DNA of 53,071 nt, from the NCBI GenBank assembly GCA_017465575.1, contig JAFTVX010000022.1:1-53071 (forward strand), in the 5' to 3' direction. The DNA is from Alistipes sp. Its GTDB lineage: Bacteria > Bacteroidota > Bacteroidia > Bacteroidales > Rikenellaceae. Both the position numbers and the translations under genes were made by a program. Position 1 is the stretch's first letter. Each line of letters begins with the position of its first letter. Below the pieces are notes generated by a model. That model searched no databases and had not been told where the DNA came from. It worked only from the letters and a program-made list of their open reading frames with translations. Below, in pieces: positions 7,929 through 17,920 of this stretch.

Positions 7929-9212
7929 TTACTCGATATCCATCATCCAGTCAATACCCTCGTGGAGGTTGTTCTCGTTGGTGAAGTCCCAGTAGGAGTT
8001 ATTCTCCCAAGTAGAGCCGTAGCCCCACGCAGCGGGATAGGTATATAAGCCTGTGCCGTGACCCTGTGCCTTGCCAGTCAAAAGGTCGGGCAAAGACTCC
8101 GTACCCCAAGTGATTACGCCGATACCACCACCTCGCTTTACATCCTCTGCCAACGCCTTGAGCCACTCTCGCTGCTTGGCGGGGGTATAGTTCGTAGCAT
8201 TCGTCGCATCGTTCCAGTCGGGATAGTTATACGAGTTATCGCACCAGTCGCCCATCCACTGACCATCAACCGTACCCGTAGTAAACGAGTGGGCGGTCTC
8301 CAAAATCATAATGCGCTTGCCATACTTCGACTGCATAGCCTTGCCCAGCGCCTCAAAGTTGGCGTATGAGCCCATCGAGTGACCGATATTCGTGCCTGGA
8401 TACCACGACAGAGCGATGATATCGAAGTTGGTACAGCCATTCTGGGTGTAGGTATCCATATAGCCGAGCTTCGAGGGGTTGGCAATATGCAATGCCGACA
8501 ATATCTCAAGGTCGTACTTACGGGCAAAGTCACGAACAGCCGTATGTCCATAGTTCAAGAGGCGTGCTGTGCGTGCGCCATCGTGTGCGCCATTGAGCAA
8601 AAAACCTATATTCACCTCGTTGCCCACCGCCACAATCTTGGGGTTGATGCCCTCGGCATGGAGCGCCTCCAACGACTCAAGCACCCAATTATAGATTTCG
8701 CCACCGAGCGACACCTCGTCTAACGACTTCCAATCCTCGGGGATATTGTTGTGTGTAGCGCCAGTCGACGAGTACTTGTCGTAGTCGGGCTTCAGCGTAA
8801 GCATAATATCGAGGCCCTCAGCCTGCGCACACTTGGCATCCTCAACCACACGGGGCATCTGCTGCCAGTCGATGGTTACGCCGTTAATCTCCGAGAACGC
8901 CTGACGGTCGAGCTGCAAGCGCACCATATTTGCGCCGTGATTCTTGATTGAGGTATAGGGGTTTGTTACCTCGCCATTCTCGCGATACTCCAAACCGAAG
9001 TCAATCATATAGTTGGCAAACGACATTGTCGTACCCTTATAGAAAGTCTCCACCTCGGGCGTAGGGTCGGGTTCAGGCTCTGGGTCTGGCTCGGGCTTAG
9101 GCGTTGGCTGCTCCTGACCTGGGTCATCGGGGAAGATAGGCTCATCATCGCCACCACACGCCACCGCAAAGAGCATAGCAAAGGGCAACATTGCCCAAAG
9201 TAACTTTTTCAT
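7929..9212 (-). CDS. GH53 endo-beta-1,4-galactanase-like lipoprotein
   Basis: A 427-residue lipoprotein (lipobox Ala-Val-Ala-Cys19). The cysteine is followed by GGDDEP, an acidic stretch resembling the Bacteroidetes surface-export signal. A Pro/Glu/Asp-rich linker runs to about residue 55. The rest matches glycoside hydrolase family 53: NHGANMVRLQL near 91-101, acid/base Glu199 in VGNEVN, and probable nucleophile Glu305 in ILETA, with SWYPG between them. The usual HYSD-type motif after strand 3 is replaced by KPDYDKYSS, so the enzyme is divergent. Family members cut pectic beta-1,4-galactan. Its place between SusE-like and GH13 genes is unexpected for a starch locus; specificity may be altered. 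Confidence 0.82.
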   Translation of the reverse strand: MKKLLWAMLPFAMLFAVACGGDDEPIFPDDPGQEQPTPKPEPDPEPEPDPTPEVETFYKGTTMSFANYMIDFGLEYRENGEVTNPYTSIKNHGANMVRLQLDRQAFSEINGVTIDWQQMPRVVEDAKCAQAEGLDIMLTLKPDYDKYSSTGATHNNIPEDWKSLDEVSLGGEIYNWVLESLEALHAEGINPKIVAVGNEVNIGFLLNGAHDGARTARLLNYGHTAVRDFARKYDLEILSALHIANPSKLGYMDTYTQNGCTNFDIIALSWYPGTNIGHSMGSYANFEALGKAMQSKYGKRIMILETAHSFTTGTVDGQWMGDWCDNSYNYPDWNDATNATNYTPAKQREWLKALAEDVKRGGGIGVITWGTESLPDLLTGKAQGHGTGLYTYPAAWGYGSTWENNSYWDFTNENNLHEGIDWMMDIE

Positions 9213-9233
9213 AGTTGTCGTCTGTTAGATTAG

Positions 9234-9304
9234 GGGTTGGGAGACCGATCAAAGTCGCCCAACCAAAAGGTATAGTATCGCGCGCCTACGCACGCGATAC
9301 TATA
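9234..9304 (-). promoter_or_regulatory. tandem intercistronic hairpins between SusE-like and GH53 genes
   Basis: First hairpin: a perfect 12-bp stem of TATAGTATCGCG and CGCGATACTATA (9304-9293 with 9282-9271) around a 10-nt loop. Second: GGTTGGG with CCCAACC (9264-9258 with 9240-9234). Only a four-T run separates them, so RNA stabilisation or partial termination after the binding-protein genes seems likelier than full termination. Confidence 0.55.
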
Positions 9305-9314
9305 TAAAGTGTAA

Positions 9315-11786
9315 TTAGATTGCGGGAGTTGCACCGTCAGCCATTACCCAGATGGTCATATCCGAAACACGGAAATAAACATCGTAAGCAACGCCAACCT
9401 CGCCATTAACAAAGATGTTAGAACCACCGTCAAGAACGATAGCCGCACCAAGCTCACGAGCAGTTGTGTCGGTCACACCGTAGCTTGTATCCCAAGAGTA
9501 GTTCTTACGAACCTTGAATGCAAGACCCTCATTGTTGGCATTTGCGAATACAACATCCTGAGCAACCAAAAGGTCACCAGCCTCAACGAAAGCTACATCA
9601 GAGTTCCAGTTGCCTGACTGGAAGTCACCAATAACACTCCAAGTGTCAGCAACACCACCAGCAGTGGGATCCTCAGAGCCTGCAACAGCCAAGATAAGTT
9701 TAGAAGTAGATGGGTTGAAGTAGAAGTCGTAAGAGCCAGCATCGATCCACATATCAGCGCCACCATAGGTCAAAGCGTTCTCACCGATAACAAGCTTCGA
9801 GCCATCGTTACCATACTTCTCGTCCCAAGCATCGTTCAAACGGATAAGCAACTTACCCTCTGCATCGATAGTGAGGGCCTCGGTAACATACCAGCCATCA
9901 CCACGCTCTACGAGGTCAACATCAGAAGCCCAACCGTTGAAGTCGCCAATAAGACCATAGGTAGTTACTGCGGGAGGCTCGGGAACAACAGGAGCCTCAC
10001 CATTTGTGCCAACAAGCCACTTGCCATTAGCATCCTTCTCGGTAAGAGTGAAGATGTAGTCCTTGTCGAGAACAACATTGGTAACATCTACGGTCTGCTC
10101 CGAACCATTGTTGAAGATAACATTAATAGTCTTGCCAAAAGCAGTAGCATCAAAGGTGTAGGTGTAGTAATCCTTGCCATCAACGCTCTCGATAGAGAGT
10201 GCTGCACCGGGCCAACCACCACCATATTCGCCGAGGTCGCCCCAACCATAGATGTTACAGTTAGTCCAACCAGTAGCAGCTACATCAGCATAGAACTTAA
10301 CAGCCTTTGCATCTGAAGGAACGGTAGGATCCTGACCACCAGCAGCAACAACAATAAACTCAAGAGTTGAGATATTGAAGTATACATCATAAGAGCCAGC
10401 AGCAACAGACATATTCTTACCACCAGAAACCAAAGTGTAGGTCTCGCCTGCAGTCAAAGCGAAAGGCTCAACATCACCTTCGCCACCATAGTTCTCTGCC
10501 CAGTCGCTATTAACGCGAACCTTGAACTGGTCTGCATCAGTAACGGTGTACTCCTTTGCAGCTACCCAGTCACCATTGTGAGCAGCAAGAACGGTATCAG
10601 CAGTCTCACCCCAGTTGTTGGGAGTACCTACCAAACCGAATACCTTCTCAACGGGAACATCGGGAGTGCTAGCACCTGCGCCAGTATCCTCCTCGGTGCC
10701 GTAGTTCTTAGCGTTGAACTCGATAAGACCAGTTGCGGGGTTGAAGTATACACGATACTGACCAGCGGCAACAGGAATATTGTCGCCACCCTGTGCGCAG
10801 TCCTTACCCCAGTTGAGATCCCAAGCAGCATCTGCACGGAACTTCATCTCGGTATCAGCCGAAGCCTCGATATCAGCATAGAAGCGAGTCCACTTGGGGT
10901 TGTACTCCATAACGATATCGGTCTCCCAGTCGCCGTTCAAGCCGATGATGCCAATCTGGTCAGCACCCCAAGCCTTCTTCAATACCAAAGTGGTGTTGTC
11001 GAACTCGAACTGGTAGAAACGCTTGCCGTAACGCATAATATCCTGCGAACCACCACCAGTGATAAGCTGAACAGATGCAGGTTCGTCAACCTCGGTAGCC
11101 TTGGTCTCCTCACCCCAGTTGCAAGCATTGTCCCAACCTGCGATACCAGTGAGCTTGAAGCCAGTGTTAGCCAAAGATACGCCCTCGGCATCAGCGAAGT
11201 CTACGATACCAGCGAAGGTAGTGCCAGTAGCGTTGTAATCGAACAAGAACTGAGTCTTTGCGTGATCCCAACCGCAGTAGTTACCGATAACCCAAACCTT
11301 CTCGAACTTCTCGGTGGGCAATACATCAGCTACATACGACTTGAAGGTAGCCTTAACAACATTTGACATAAGGTCAGAACCTGCAACAGCAGCACCCTTG
11401 TCGGTGTTAAGGTTAGCAACAACAGCGAAGTAAAGGTCTACCTCCGAGCCAGCCTCAGCGAAGTCCAAAGCAACAACATTAAGGTCTGCCTGGGTAAGAG
11501 TGATGTTAGCATCAGCGAAGGTCGCCTTTGCCTTCTTCATATCTGCCATATCCTCCGACTTTGCGATGTAGAGGTTATGTGCGTTAGCAGTAGCTACACC
11601 AAAATCAGCCTTGGTGTACTCAACAACGATGTCAGCACCGCCTTCCGAAAGCTCGCAACCCTCGATAGCACCCAAGGTAGGAGCTACAGCGTTCTCGGGA
11701 TTATACTGCACATCGATATGCTCCTGGGTACAAGATGCAAAAGCAAGACCCGTAAGAGCGATAATGCTATATAATAACTTTTTCAT
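9315..11786 (-). CDS. SusE-like outer-membrane starch-binding lipoprotein with six modules
   Basis: An 823-residue lipoprotein (lipobox Phe-Ala-Ser-Cys19). The N-terminal Ig-like SusE domain spans about 30-150. Six carbohydrate-binding-type modules follow, at about 163-272, 277-358, 381-480, 495-592, 608-702 and 714-816. Most open with a motif like VIGNYCGW, GLVGTPNNW or GLIGDFNGW. The fourth differs and begins VKFYADVAATGW with a GGGWPGA segment, as in CBM26-type starch-binding modules. The protein is much longer than classical SusE or SusF, and no separate SusF gene is present. It sits 35 nt after susD. It should be surface-exposed and bind alpha-glucan; module affinities are unknown. Confidence 0.88.
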   Translation of the reverse strand: MKKLLYSIIALTGLAFASCTQEHIDVQYNPENAVAPTLGAIEGCELSEGGADIVVEYTKADFGVATANAHNLYIAKSEDMADMKKAKATFADANITLTQADLNVVALDFAEAGSEVDLYFAVVANLNTDKGAAVAGSDLMSNVVKATFKSYVADVLPTEKFEKVWVIGNYCGWDHAKTQFLFDYNATGTTFAGIVDFADAEGVSLANTGFKLTGIAGWDNACNWGEETKATEVDEPASVQLITGGGSQDIMRYGKRFYQFEFDNTTLVLKKAWGADQIGIIGLNGDWETDIVMEYNPKWTRFYADIEASADTEMKFRADAAWDLNWGKDCAQGGDNIPVAAGQYRVYFNPATGLIEFNAKNYGTEEDTGAGASTPDVPVEKVFGLVGTPNNWGETADTVLAAHNGDWVAAKEYTVTDADQFKVRVNSDWAENYGGEGDVEPFALTAGETYTLVSGGKNMSVAAGSYDVYFNISTLEFIVVAAGGQDPTVPSDAKAVKFYADVAATGWTNCNIYGWGDLGEYGGGWPGAALSIESVDGKDYYTYTFDATAFGKTINVIFNNGSEQTVDVTNVVLDKDYIFTLTEKDANGKWLVGTNGEAPVVPEPPAVTTYGLIGDFNGWASDVDLVERGDGWYVTEALTIDAEGKLLIRLNDAWDEKYGNDGSKLVIGENALTYGGADMWIDAGSYDFYFNPSTSKLILAVAGSEDPTAGGVADTWSVIGDFQSGNWNSDVAFVEAGDLLVAQDVVFANANNEGLAFKVRKNYSWDTSYGVTDTTARELGAAIVLDGGSNIFVNGEVGVAYDVYFRVSDMTIWVMADGATPAI

Positions 11787-11821
11787 TTCGTTTAGTTTTA
11801 CTTATTTTGATTGACTCGCTA

Positions 11822-13393
11822 TTAGTAACCAGCATTCTGCTTAAGGTTGCTATTTGCGTTAACATCTGCGGGGGGCAAGGGGAAGAGGTTGCGAGTGTCA
11901 GCAACAGCTGCACCCTCCTTAACAGAGCCCTTATACTCCCAAACATAGTCGGCGGTGGTGAACTGACCGAAACGAACGAGGTCAGAACGACGGCAACCCT
12001 CCCACATAAGCTCGCGTGAACGCTCGTCAAGAACATCCTGAGCAGTGATAGAGGTAGCAGTAGAAACACCAGCACGCTCACGAACAGCGTTGTAAGCAGC
12101 AAGACCCTTAGCCGAGTCAGCCTTACCACGAGCAGAGCACTCTGCCAACATAAGGTAAGCATCAGCAGCACGGAACAAGGGGAAGTCGGTATCAACGAAA
12201 CCAGTGGTCTGAGCAGCAGAGCCATCGTGGTTTACATTGCGGAACTTCATAGACTTGTAACCACCAGAAGTGAAGGTGAAGATATCAACGATCTCGGTAC
12301 CATAATCCTTGAAGAACATAGCACGAACATCGCCATCGGTGTAGCGCTCCGAAACCTGCTTGCAGACAGACAAACCGCCCCAACCAGAAGAGATACCTGC
12401 CTCAGCAGCATTCATATCGCCACCAGTACCAGCGAAGATAAGGAAGTTGGTACCACCGTAAGAGGTAGTGTTGATACCATCGTGGGGAACAGCGAAGATA
12501 ATCTCGTTCGAAGCACCATAGGTAGAGTTTGCAGTAAAGAGGTGGTTGTCGGCAGCGAACAAGTCAGCGAAGTTATCAGCAAGAGGATAGGTAGCAACCA
12601 AATCCTCGCAGAGAGCAGCGCAGTCAGCGTAGCGATCCTCGCCAACATAAACCTCGGCGTTGAGATACAACTTCGCAAGAATCATCTTAACGAAGCCCTT
12701 GTCGCAACGACCATAGACATTAGTACCCTCGGCTGCAAGGTCGTTACCCTCGAGAAGCTCCTTACACTCCTTCTCAATCCAAGCGAACAAATCAGCACGG
12801 TTGATCTGACGAGGACCCTGTGCGCCTACAGCGTCGTTCTCGGTAGCGAAAGGCACATTACCGAACATATCGACAGCGTGGTAGTAAGACAAAGCACGCA
12901 ATGCGCGAGCCTCAGCTACCAAAGCACCCTTGTTCTGGAACTCTACACCTGCGGGGTTAGCAGCAACCTGGCGGATAAGCTCGTTGCAGAGGCTAACCTG
13001 GTAGAAAATACGATAGTACATAGCAACGATAAACTGGTTAGATGCCTGCCAGTTCATATTGTGCATATCGGGCAGACCAGTATCGTTCCAGCAGCAAGTA
13101 GCCTCGTCGGTAGTCAAGCACTGGAGGTTGAAGTAAGCACGGAGGTACTGACCGAAACCACCGTCAACACCATTGATATCGGGACCGCCATTAGCACCAT
13201 CCGAAGATGAGCAAGCAAGACCCTGGTAGCACTTTGCAAGCAAAGCCTCGAAAGCTGCCTCGTCCTTCAAGACATCCTGAGGAAGCTGCACATTAGGATC
13301 GATGGGAGTGGTCTCCAAATCCTTAACGCACGAGCTTAGGCCGAGAGCGAAAACTCCGGCAACAGCCAACATTAAAACTTTAATATTTTTCAT
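11822..13393 (-). CDS. susD: SusD/RagB-family starch-binding outer-membrane lipoprotein
   Basis: A 523-residue SusD-family protein that captures oligosaccharides at the lid of the SusC pore. The lipobox is Leu-Ser-Ser-Cys22, followed by VKDLE, an acidic/lysine stretch that fits surface export. Helical TPR-like segments include the family-typical EARALRALSYYHAVDMFGNVP near 160-180. The C-terminus has the SusD signature ERSRELMWEG...RRSDLVRFG and LFPLPPADVNAN. The gene is 23 nt after susC and 35 nt before the SusE-like gene. Family assignment is secure; starch as ligand is inferred from the GH13 neighbours. Confidence 0.95.
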   Translation of the reverse strand: MKNIKVLMLAVAGVFALGLSSCVKDLETTPIDPNVQLPQDVLKDEAAFEALLAKCYQGLACSSSDGANGGPDINGVDGGFGQYLRAYFNLQCLTTDEATCCWNDTGLPDMHNMNWQASNQFIVAMYYRIFYQVSLCNELIRQVAANPAGVEFQNKGALVAEARALRALSYYHAVDMFGNVPFATENDAVGAQGPRQINRADLFAWIEKECKELLEGNDLAAEGTNVYGRCDKGFVKMILAKLYLNAEVYVGEDRYADCAALCEDLVATYPLADNFADLFAADNHLFTANSTYGASNEIIFAVPHDGINTTSYGGTNFLIFAGTGGDMNAAEAGISSGWGGLSVCKQVSERYTDGDVRAMFFKDYGTEIVDIFTFTSGGYKSMKFRNVNHDGSAAQTTGFVDTDFPLFRAADAYLMLAECSARGKADSAKGLAAYNAVRERAGVSTATSITAQDVLDERSRELMWEGCRRSDLVRFGQFTTADYVWEYKGSVKEGAAVADTRNLFPLPPADVNANSNLKQNAGY

Positions 13394-13416
13394 AATACAT
13401 TTACGATTTTAGACCA

Positions 13417-16400
13417 TTAGAAATTGAACTTCACACCGAGGATGTAGGTGCGAGGACGGGGATACATATTGTTGTCGATACCGTTGAAGATCTCGGGGTC
13501 GATACCCTTGTAACCAGTCAAAGTAGCAACATTCGATACAGTACCGAACAAGTCGAGAGTGAGGTCACGGTCGCAAGCCTTACCGAGGTTGAAGCGATAG
13601 CTCAAAGTGATGTTATCGAGCTTCAAGAACGATGCGTTGCGAACATAGTAGTCTGACAAATACTGACCCGAAGAACGGAAGTTGGTCTGGGGAGCAGTAA
13701 CAACACGGTTGTTGGTGAAGTTATTTGTCCAAAGGTCGGTCAAGAGCTCACCGTTAGACTCGATGTTGTTGTAAACATAGTTACCAATGTTGGCGTGAGC
13801 CGAGATAGCAAGGGTAAGAGCCTTCCACGAAAGCTGAGTGTTGAAACCTACGGTTACATCGGGAGCAGCCTTCTTGTATACATACTTATCCTTCTCGTTA
13901 ACAACGCCATCCTCGTTACGGTCTACATACAAGCCCTCGATAGGTCTACCCTCAGCATCGTAAATCTGCTGGTATACATAGAACGAGTTAGTAGGCTGAC
14001 CAGTCTGGTGTACCTGGCAAGTACCACCAACACCACCAGAGTAACCACCAGTGTCAACACCATAGTAACCCTCAGCCTCGTCGTCGTTGGTCAAACGAGT
14101 AATCTCGTTACGGTTCCAAGCAACATTAGCACCGATGTTCCAGTACCAATCCTGAGTCTGGATAGCAACAGCGTTCAACTCAAACTCAACACCGATATTC
14201 TTCAAGTCACCGATGTTTGCATTGAGGTAGTTGGTGAGGTTAGCACCAGCAGGAACGGGGGTAAAGTTGAGCAAGTCCTTAGTCTCACGATAGTAGAAGT
14301 CGGCGCTTGCAGTGATACGGTTATCAACGAAACCGAAGTCGATACCTGCGTTATAGGTAGTAGTAGTCTCCCACTTAAGGTCGGCGTTGTAGCCTACGGG
14401 CTTAATGGGGTATACCAAGCCTGAACCATCGGTATAACCGCCGAAGGGGTAGTAAGAACCGAGGGTATTGTTATAATAGGTAGGAAGAGCATCGTACAAA
14501 CCGCCAACATCCTGCTGACCAGTCTGACCGTAGCTCAAACGAACCTTCAAAGCCGATACAGCATCCTTATCCTCCAAGAACGACTCGTTCTTAGCGTTCC
14601 AAGCCAACGCTACAGAGGGGAAGATACCCCACTTATTGTTAGCAAAACGAGATGTACCATCGGCACGAACGGTAGCAGTTACAGAGTAACGGTTAGCGTA
14701 AGAGTAGTTAGCACGACCGAAGAACGATACGAGGAAGTACTCACCCTTAGTGGTCTTAGGCTCCGAAAGGTAGTAGTTAGCAGCGGTGTTCTCCAAAGCT
14801 ACATAGGGCTCCTTTGAGTCTACATCCCACTTAGCAACATCAGCAACACGCCACTGCTCGTTGAAGTTAGAGTAGTAGTAGTGCTGCCAAGAGTAACCAG
14901 CCATAACATCGAATGAGTGGTCACCCAAAGTCTTCGCATAAGCAGCGTAGAACTCCAAAGTCTGGTCGCGCTTAAGCTGTGAATAGTTAGTGTGGTAACC
15001 CGAACCAGCCTCAGCAGTAGCGTGGCGAGACTGCTCAGCGCCAGGAGCTACATCTACAGTACCGTTAGACTTCGAAATATCAACACCAAGGTTCAAGTTC
15101 AAACGGAGATCCTCCAAACCGTGAATCTTATAGTCAATCTGGGCGTTACCTACGAAACGCTTAGCGTTCGAAAGGTCTACCTTATCCTCGAGCAAAGCTA
15201 CGGGGTTCTGGTTAGCCATTGTGTTGTGCTTACCATCAACACCACGCCAAGTGTAGTAGCCATTGATGCCACCCTCCTCGTCAGAGAGGTATACGGGCTT
15301 GGTGGGGTCGAACTGAACAGCCTGAGATACCGCGCCAGTGTTAGCGAAGCGGTTATCCATAATCATACCCTTACCGTTAAGGTTGATAGTAAGGTGGTTG
15401 TCCAACAAAACGGGGTTAAGGTTAACCGAGAGAGTGTGACGAGACATGTTAGATGTCTTCAAAGTACCATCCTGGTTCAAGTAACCGTAAGAAACACGGT
15501 ATGGAAGGTGGTTCTTCTCACCCATCTTGATGTTACCAGTGAGCGATACATTACCCTCGTAAGACTGTGCGAGCTGATAGATCTCACGCTGCCAATCGGT
15601 GTTGATGTAGTTGCCGTTAGCGTCGGTATACTTGGTAGCCGAACGATAAGCATCGTTGTCCTGACCGCCATAGTACCACTCCAAAGTCTGACGCATCTGG
15701 TCACCAGTCATAACGGGGACATACTTTGCGTTCTGGCTCAACGAAGCGGTGAAATCTACCGATACATGGGGAGCGCTGTTGTCGTACTTCGAACCCTTCT
15801 TGGTGGTGATGATGATGACACCGTTAGATGCACGCGAACCGTAGATAGCGGTAGCCGAAGCATCCTTCAACACGGTGAACGACTCGATATCCGAGGGGTT
15901 GATAGATGCCAAAGCGTTACCTACACCCGAGATACCAGAGTTAGAGATGGGAAGACCATCGACAACTACCAAGGGATCGTTCGAAGCGTTGAGTGACGAA
16001 CCACCACGGATACGGATAGTAGAAGCTGAACCGGGAGCACCATCACCAGAGGTGATAACAACACCTGCAGACTTACCACGGAGCAAGTCGGTGGGCGAAG
16101 TTGCAAGACCCTTGTTGGTCTGGTCAGCCTTTACGGTAGAGATCGAACCAGTAAGGTCGTTCTTCTTTACAACACCGTAACCGATGACAACGACATCGTC
16201 AATCATCTCTGAATCCTCCTCGAGGACTACATTCTGAAGCATATCAGAAGAAGCCACCAAAGAGACTGACTTGTAACCAATAAAGCTGATTACAACCACA
16301 GAGTCAGCGCTGTTAACACGCAGCACATACTGACCATTAAGATCGGTGGTGACACCGTTTGTCGTGCCCTGCTCAACAACAGAGGCACCGATAACCGGTG

Positions 16401-16518
16401 ATCCGGTAGTATCAACTACCACACCTTTGACCTCGTATTTGCTCTGGGCAAACACTTGGGCGGGAACTGCCATCGCGAGGAGGGCAAGACCCAAACACAT
16501 AGTTAAGAATTTTCTCAT
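13417..16518 (-). CDS. susC: SusC/RagA-family TonB-linked outer-membrane transporter
   Basis: A 1033-residue TonB-dependent receptor that imports oligosaccharides across the outer membrane. Residues 1-25 form the signal peptide. A carboxypeptidase-regulatory-like domain covers about 28-105 (KGVVVDTTGSPVIGASV). The SusC-type TonB-box region VVVIGYGVVKKNDLTGS lies near 110-126. The plug follows with LRGKSAGVVI and GSSLNASNDPLVVVDG, then a long beta-barrel ending in the C-terminal phenylalanine expected for outer-membrane barrels (GVKFNF). It lies 49 nt after the MFS gene and 23 nt before susD. Substrate (malto-oligosaccharides) is inferred from the operon. Confidence 0.96.
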   Translation of the reverse strand: MRKFLTMCLGLALLAMAVPAQVFAQSKYEVKGVVVDTTGSPVIGASVVEQGTTNGVTTDLNGQYVLRVNSADSVVVISFIGYKSVSLVASSDMLQNVVLEEDSEMIDDVVVIGYGVVKKNDLTGSISTVKADQTNKGLATSPTDLLRGKSAGVVITSGDGAPGSASTIRIRGGSSLNASNDPLVVVDGLPISNSGISGVGNALASINPSDIESFTVLKDASATAIYGSRASNGVIIITTKKGSKYDNSAPHVSVDFTASLSQNAKYVPVMTGDQMRQTLEWYYGGQDNDAYRSATKYTDANGNYINTDWQREIYQLAQSYEGNVSLTGNIKMGEKNHLPYRVSYGYLNQDGTLKTSNMSRHTLSVNLNPVLLDNHLTINLNGKGMIMDNRFANTGAVSQAVQFDPTKPVYLSDEEGGINGYYTWRGVDGKHNTMANQNPVALLEDKVDLSNAKRFVGNAQIDYKIHGLEDLRLNLNLGVDISKSNGTVDVAPGAEQSRHATAEAGSGYHTNYSQLKRDQTLEFYAAYAKTLGDHSFDVMAGYSWQHYYYSNFNEQWRVADVAKWDVDSKEPYVALENTAANYYLSEPKTTKGEYFLVSFFGRANYSYANRYSVTATVRADGTSRFANNKWGIFPSVALAWNAKNESFLEDKDAVSALKVRLSYGQTGQQDVGGLYDALPTYYNNTLGSYYPFGGYTDGSGLVYPIKPVGYNADLKWETTTTYNAGIDFGFVDNRITASADFYYRETKDLLNFTPVPAGANLTNYLNANIGDLKNIGVEFELNAVAIQTQDWYWNIGANVAWNRNEITRLTNDDEAEGYYGVDTGGYSGGVGGTCQVHQTGQPTNSFYVYQQIYDAEGRPIEGLYVDRNEDGVVNEKDKYVYKKAAPDVTVGFNTQLSWKALTLAISAHANIGNYVYNNIESNGELLTDLWTNNFTNNRVVTAPQTNFRSSGQYLSDYYVRNASFLKLDNITLSYRFNLGKACDRDLTLDLFGTVSNVATLTGYKGIDPEIFNGIDNNMYPRPRTYILGVKFNF

Positions 16519-16567
16519 AGTGTTTAGTGTTAGTTAATAATAAAGTTAGTAAATATGTTTGGTTTTG

Positions 16568-17920
16568 TTATTTCGCCTTACGAGTCGAGATGCCAAATAC
16601 CGCAACAGCCGCCAACAGAAGCGATACACCTGCGATAACGAGCATCATAATCTGACCACTCTGCACCTCGGTCGCGACACCATTCGAGATAAGCTCCACC
16701 TTCTCGCCACCAAAGGTCTTGAAGAGGAAGCCACCAACCAACGCAGCAACAATCTGTGGGAGGCAGATAGTGCAGTTGAACAATCCGAGGTACGAGCCCA
16801 TAGACTTACCCGAAAGCGAGTTGGTGAGCAACGCAAAGGGCATTGCAAGCATAGCAGCCCAAGCGCAACCGATAAGGATAAACGACACGAAGAGCATATA
16901 CTGGTCGTGGATAAAGTAGGTCGAGATAAAGCCCGCAGCACCGAGCACAAGGCTTAGCGAGTAGCCCACCTTTACATTCTTGAACATAGGCAATACCATA
17001 GCCCAGAGGATAGAGCCGATAGCCTGCACGGCGAACAAGACGCCAGTCCAGTTACCTGCCTCCTGGAAGCCCTCCGACTTGGGGTCGAGAGCGCCCCATA
17101 CAGTCTCGGCGATACCGCCCGTGGTGTTGTTCCACATATAGAGGAATGCAAACCAGCAGAAGAACTGCACAAGACCAATCTGCCAGAACGCCTTGGGAGC
17201 GTGGAGCAAGAGGTGGACAAGGTTGGTCTTCTCCTCCTTCTCCTCCTCCTTGATGCCGTGGAAGCGAGCATACTCCTCGGGGTTCATCTCCTTAACGGTG
17301 AAACCTGTGTAGAGCACGCAGAGGATAAGGATAAGAGCGCCGATGTAGAACGACCAAGTTACCGAGGGAGGAATCTGACCCTCGGGAGCGATGTTCGCAA
17401 CACCGAAGAATGTAAAGATGTAGGGGAAGAGGTAGCCTACCAACGAGCCAGCGTTGCACAAGAGGCTCTGGATAGAGTAGGCCTTGGTCTTCTGCTCCTC
17501 GTTGACCATATCGCCCACCATCATCTTAAAGGGCTGCATAGCCATATTAATCGAGGTGTCGAGCAACATCAGCATAATAGTGCCAAATGCCAACGCTGCC
17601 TTGACCGTCATATCGAAGCTACCCGAGTTGGGCAACAACGCCATAACGATGATAGCCACGATAGCGCCAATGTAGAGGTAGGGCTTACGACGACCCCACT
17701 TGCACCAAGTCTTGTCGCTCATCGAGCCTACGATGGGCTGAACAATCATACCCATCAATGGGGGCAAGATCCAGAAGAAACTCAAGGTGTGAGGATCAGC
17801 ACCGAGAGTAGCAAAGATGCGGCTAATGTTTGCACTCTGCAAAGCATAGGCAATCTGAACACCGAAGAAACCGAAGCTCAAATTCCACATCTGCCAAAAT
17901 GAAAGATTAGGTTTTTGCAT
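16568..17920 (-). CDS. MFS sugar transporter (SLC45 / maltose-type family)
   Basis: A 450-residue inner-membrane protein with about 12 transmembrane helices. Its N-terminus (FWQMWNLSFGFFGVQIAYAL) and the loop GSMSDKTWCKWGRRKPYLY after helix 2 are typical of the SLC45-like sugar:proton symporter branch of the major facilitator superfamily. A basic/acidic cytoplasmic loop (EEEKEEKTN) lies near 220-230. It is the first gene of the minus-strand locus. It probably moves maltose, glucose or short malto-oligosaccharides from periplasm to cytoplasm, where the cytoplasmic GH13 enzyme could act. Family placement is good; substrate is inferred. Confidence 0.88.
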   Translation of the reverse strand: MQKPNLSFWQMWNLSFGFFGVQIAYALQSANISRIFATLGADPHTLSFFWILPPLMGMIVQPIVGSMSDKTWCKWGRRKPYLYIGAIVAIIVMALLPNSGSFDMTVKAALAFGTIMLMLLDTSINMAMQPFKMMVGDMVNEEQKTKAYSIQSLLCNAGSLVGYLFPYIFTFFGVANIAPEGQIPPSVTWSFYIGALILILCVLYTGFTVKEMNPEEYARFHGIKEEEKEEKTNLVHLLLHAPKAFWQIGLVQFFCWFAFLYMWNNTTGGIAETVWGALDPKSEGFQEAGNWTGVLFAVQAIGSILWAMVLPMFKNVKVGYSLSLVLGAAGFISTYFIHDQYMLFVSFILIGCAWAAMLAMPFALLTNSLSGKSMGSYLGLFNCTICLPQIVAALVGGFLFKTFGGEKVELISNGVATEVQSGQIMMLVIAGVSLLLAAVAVFGISTRKAK

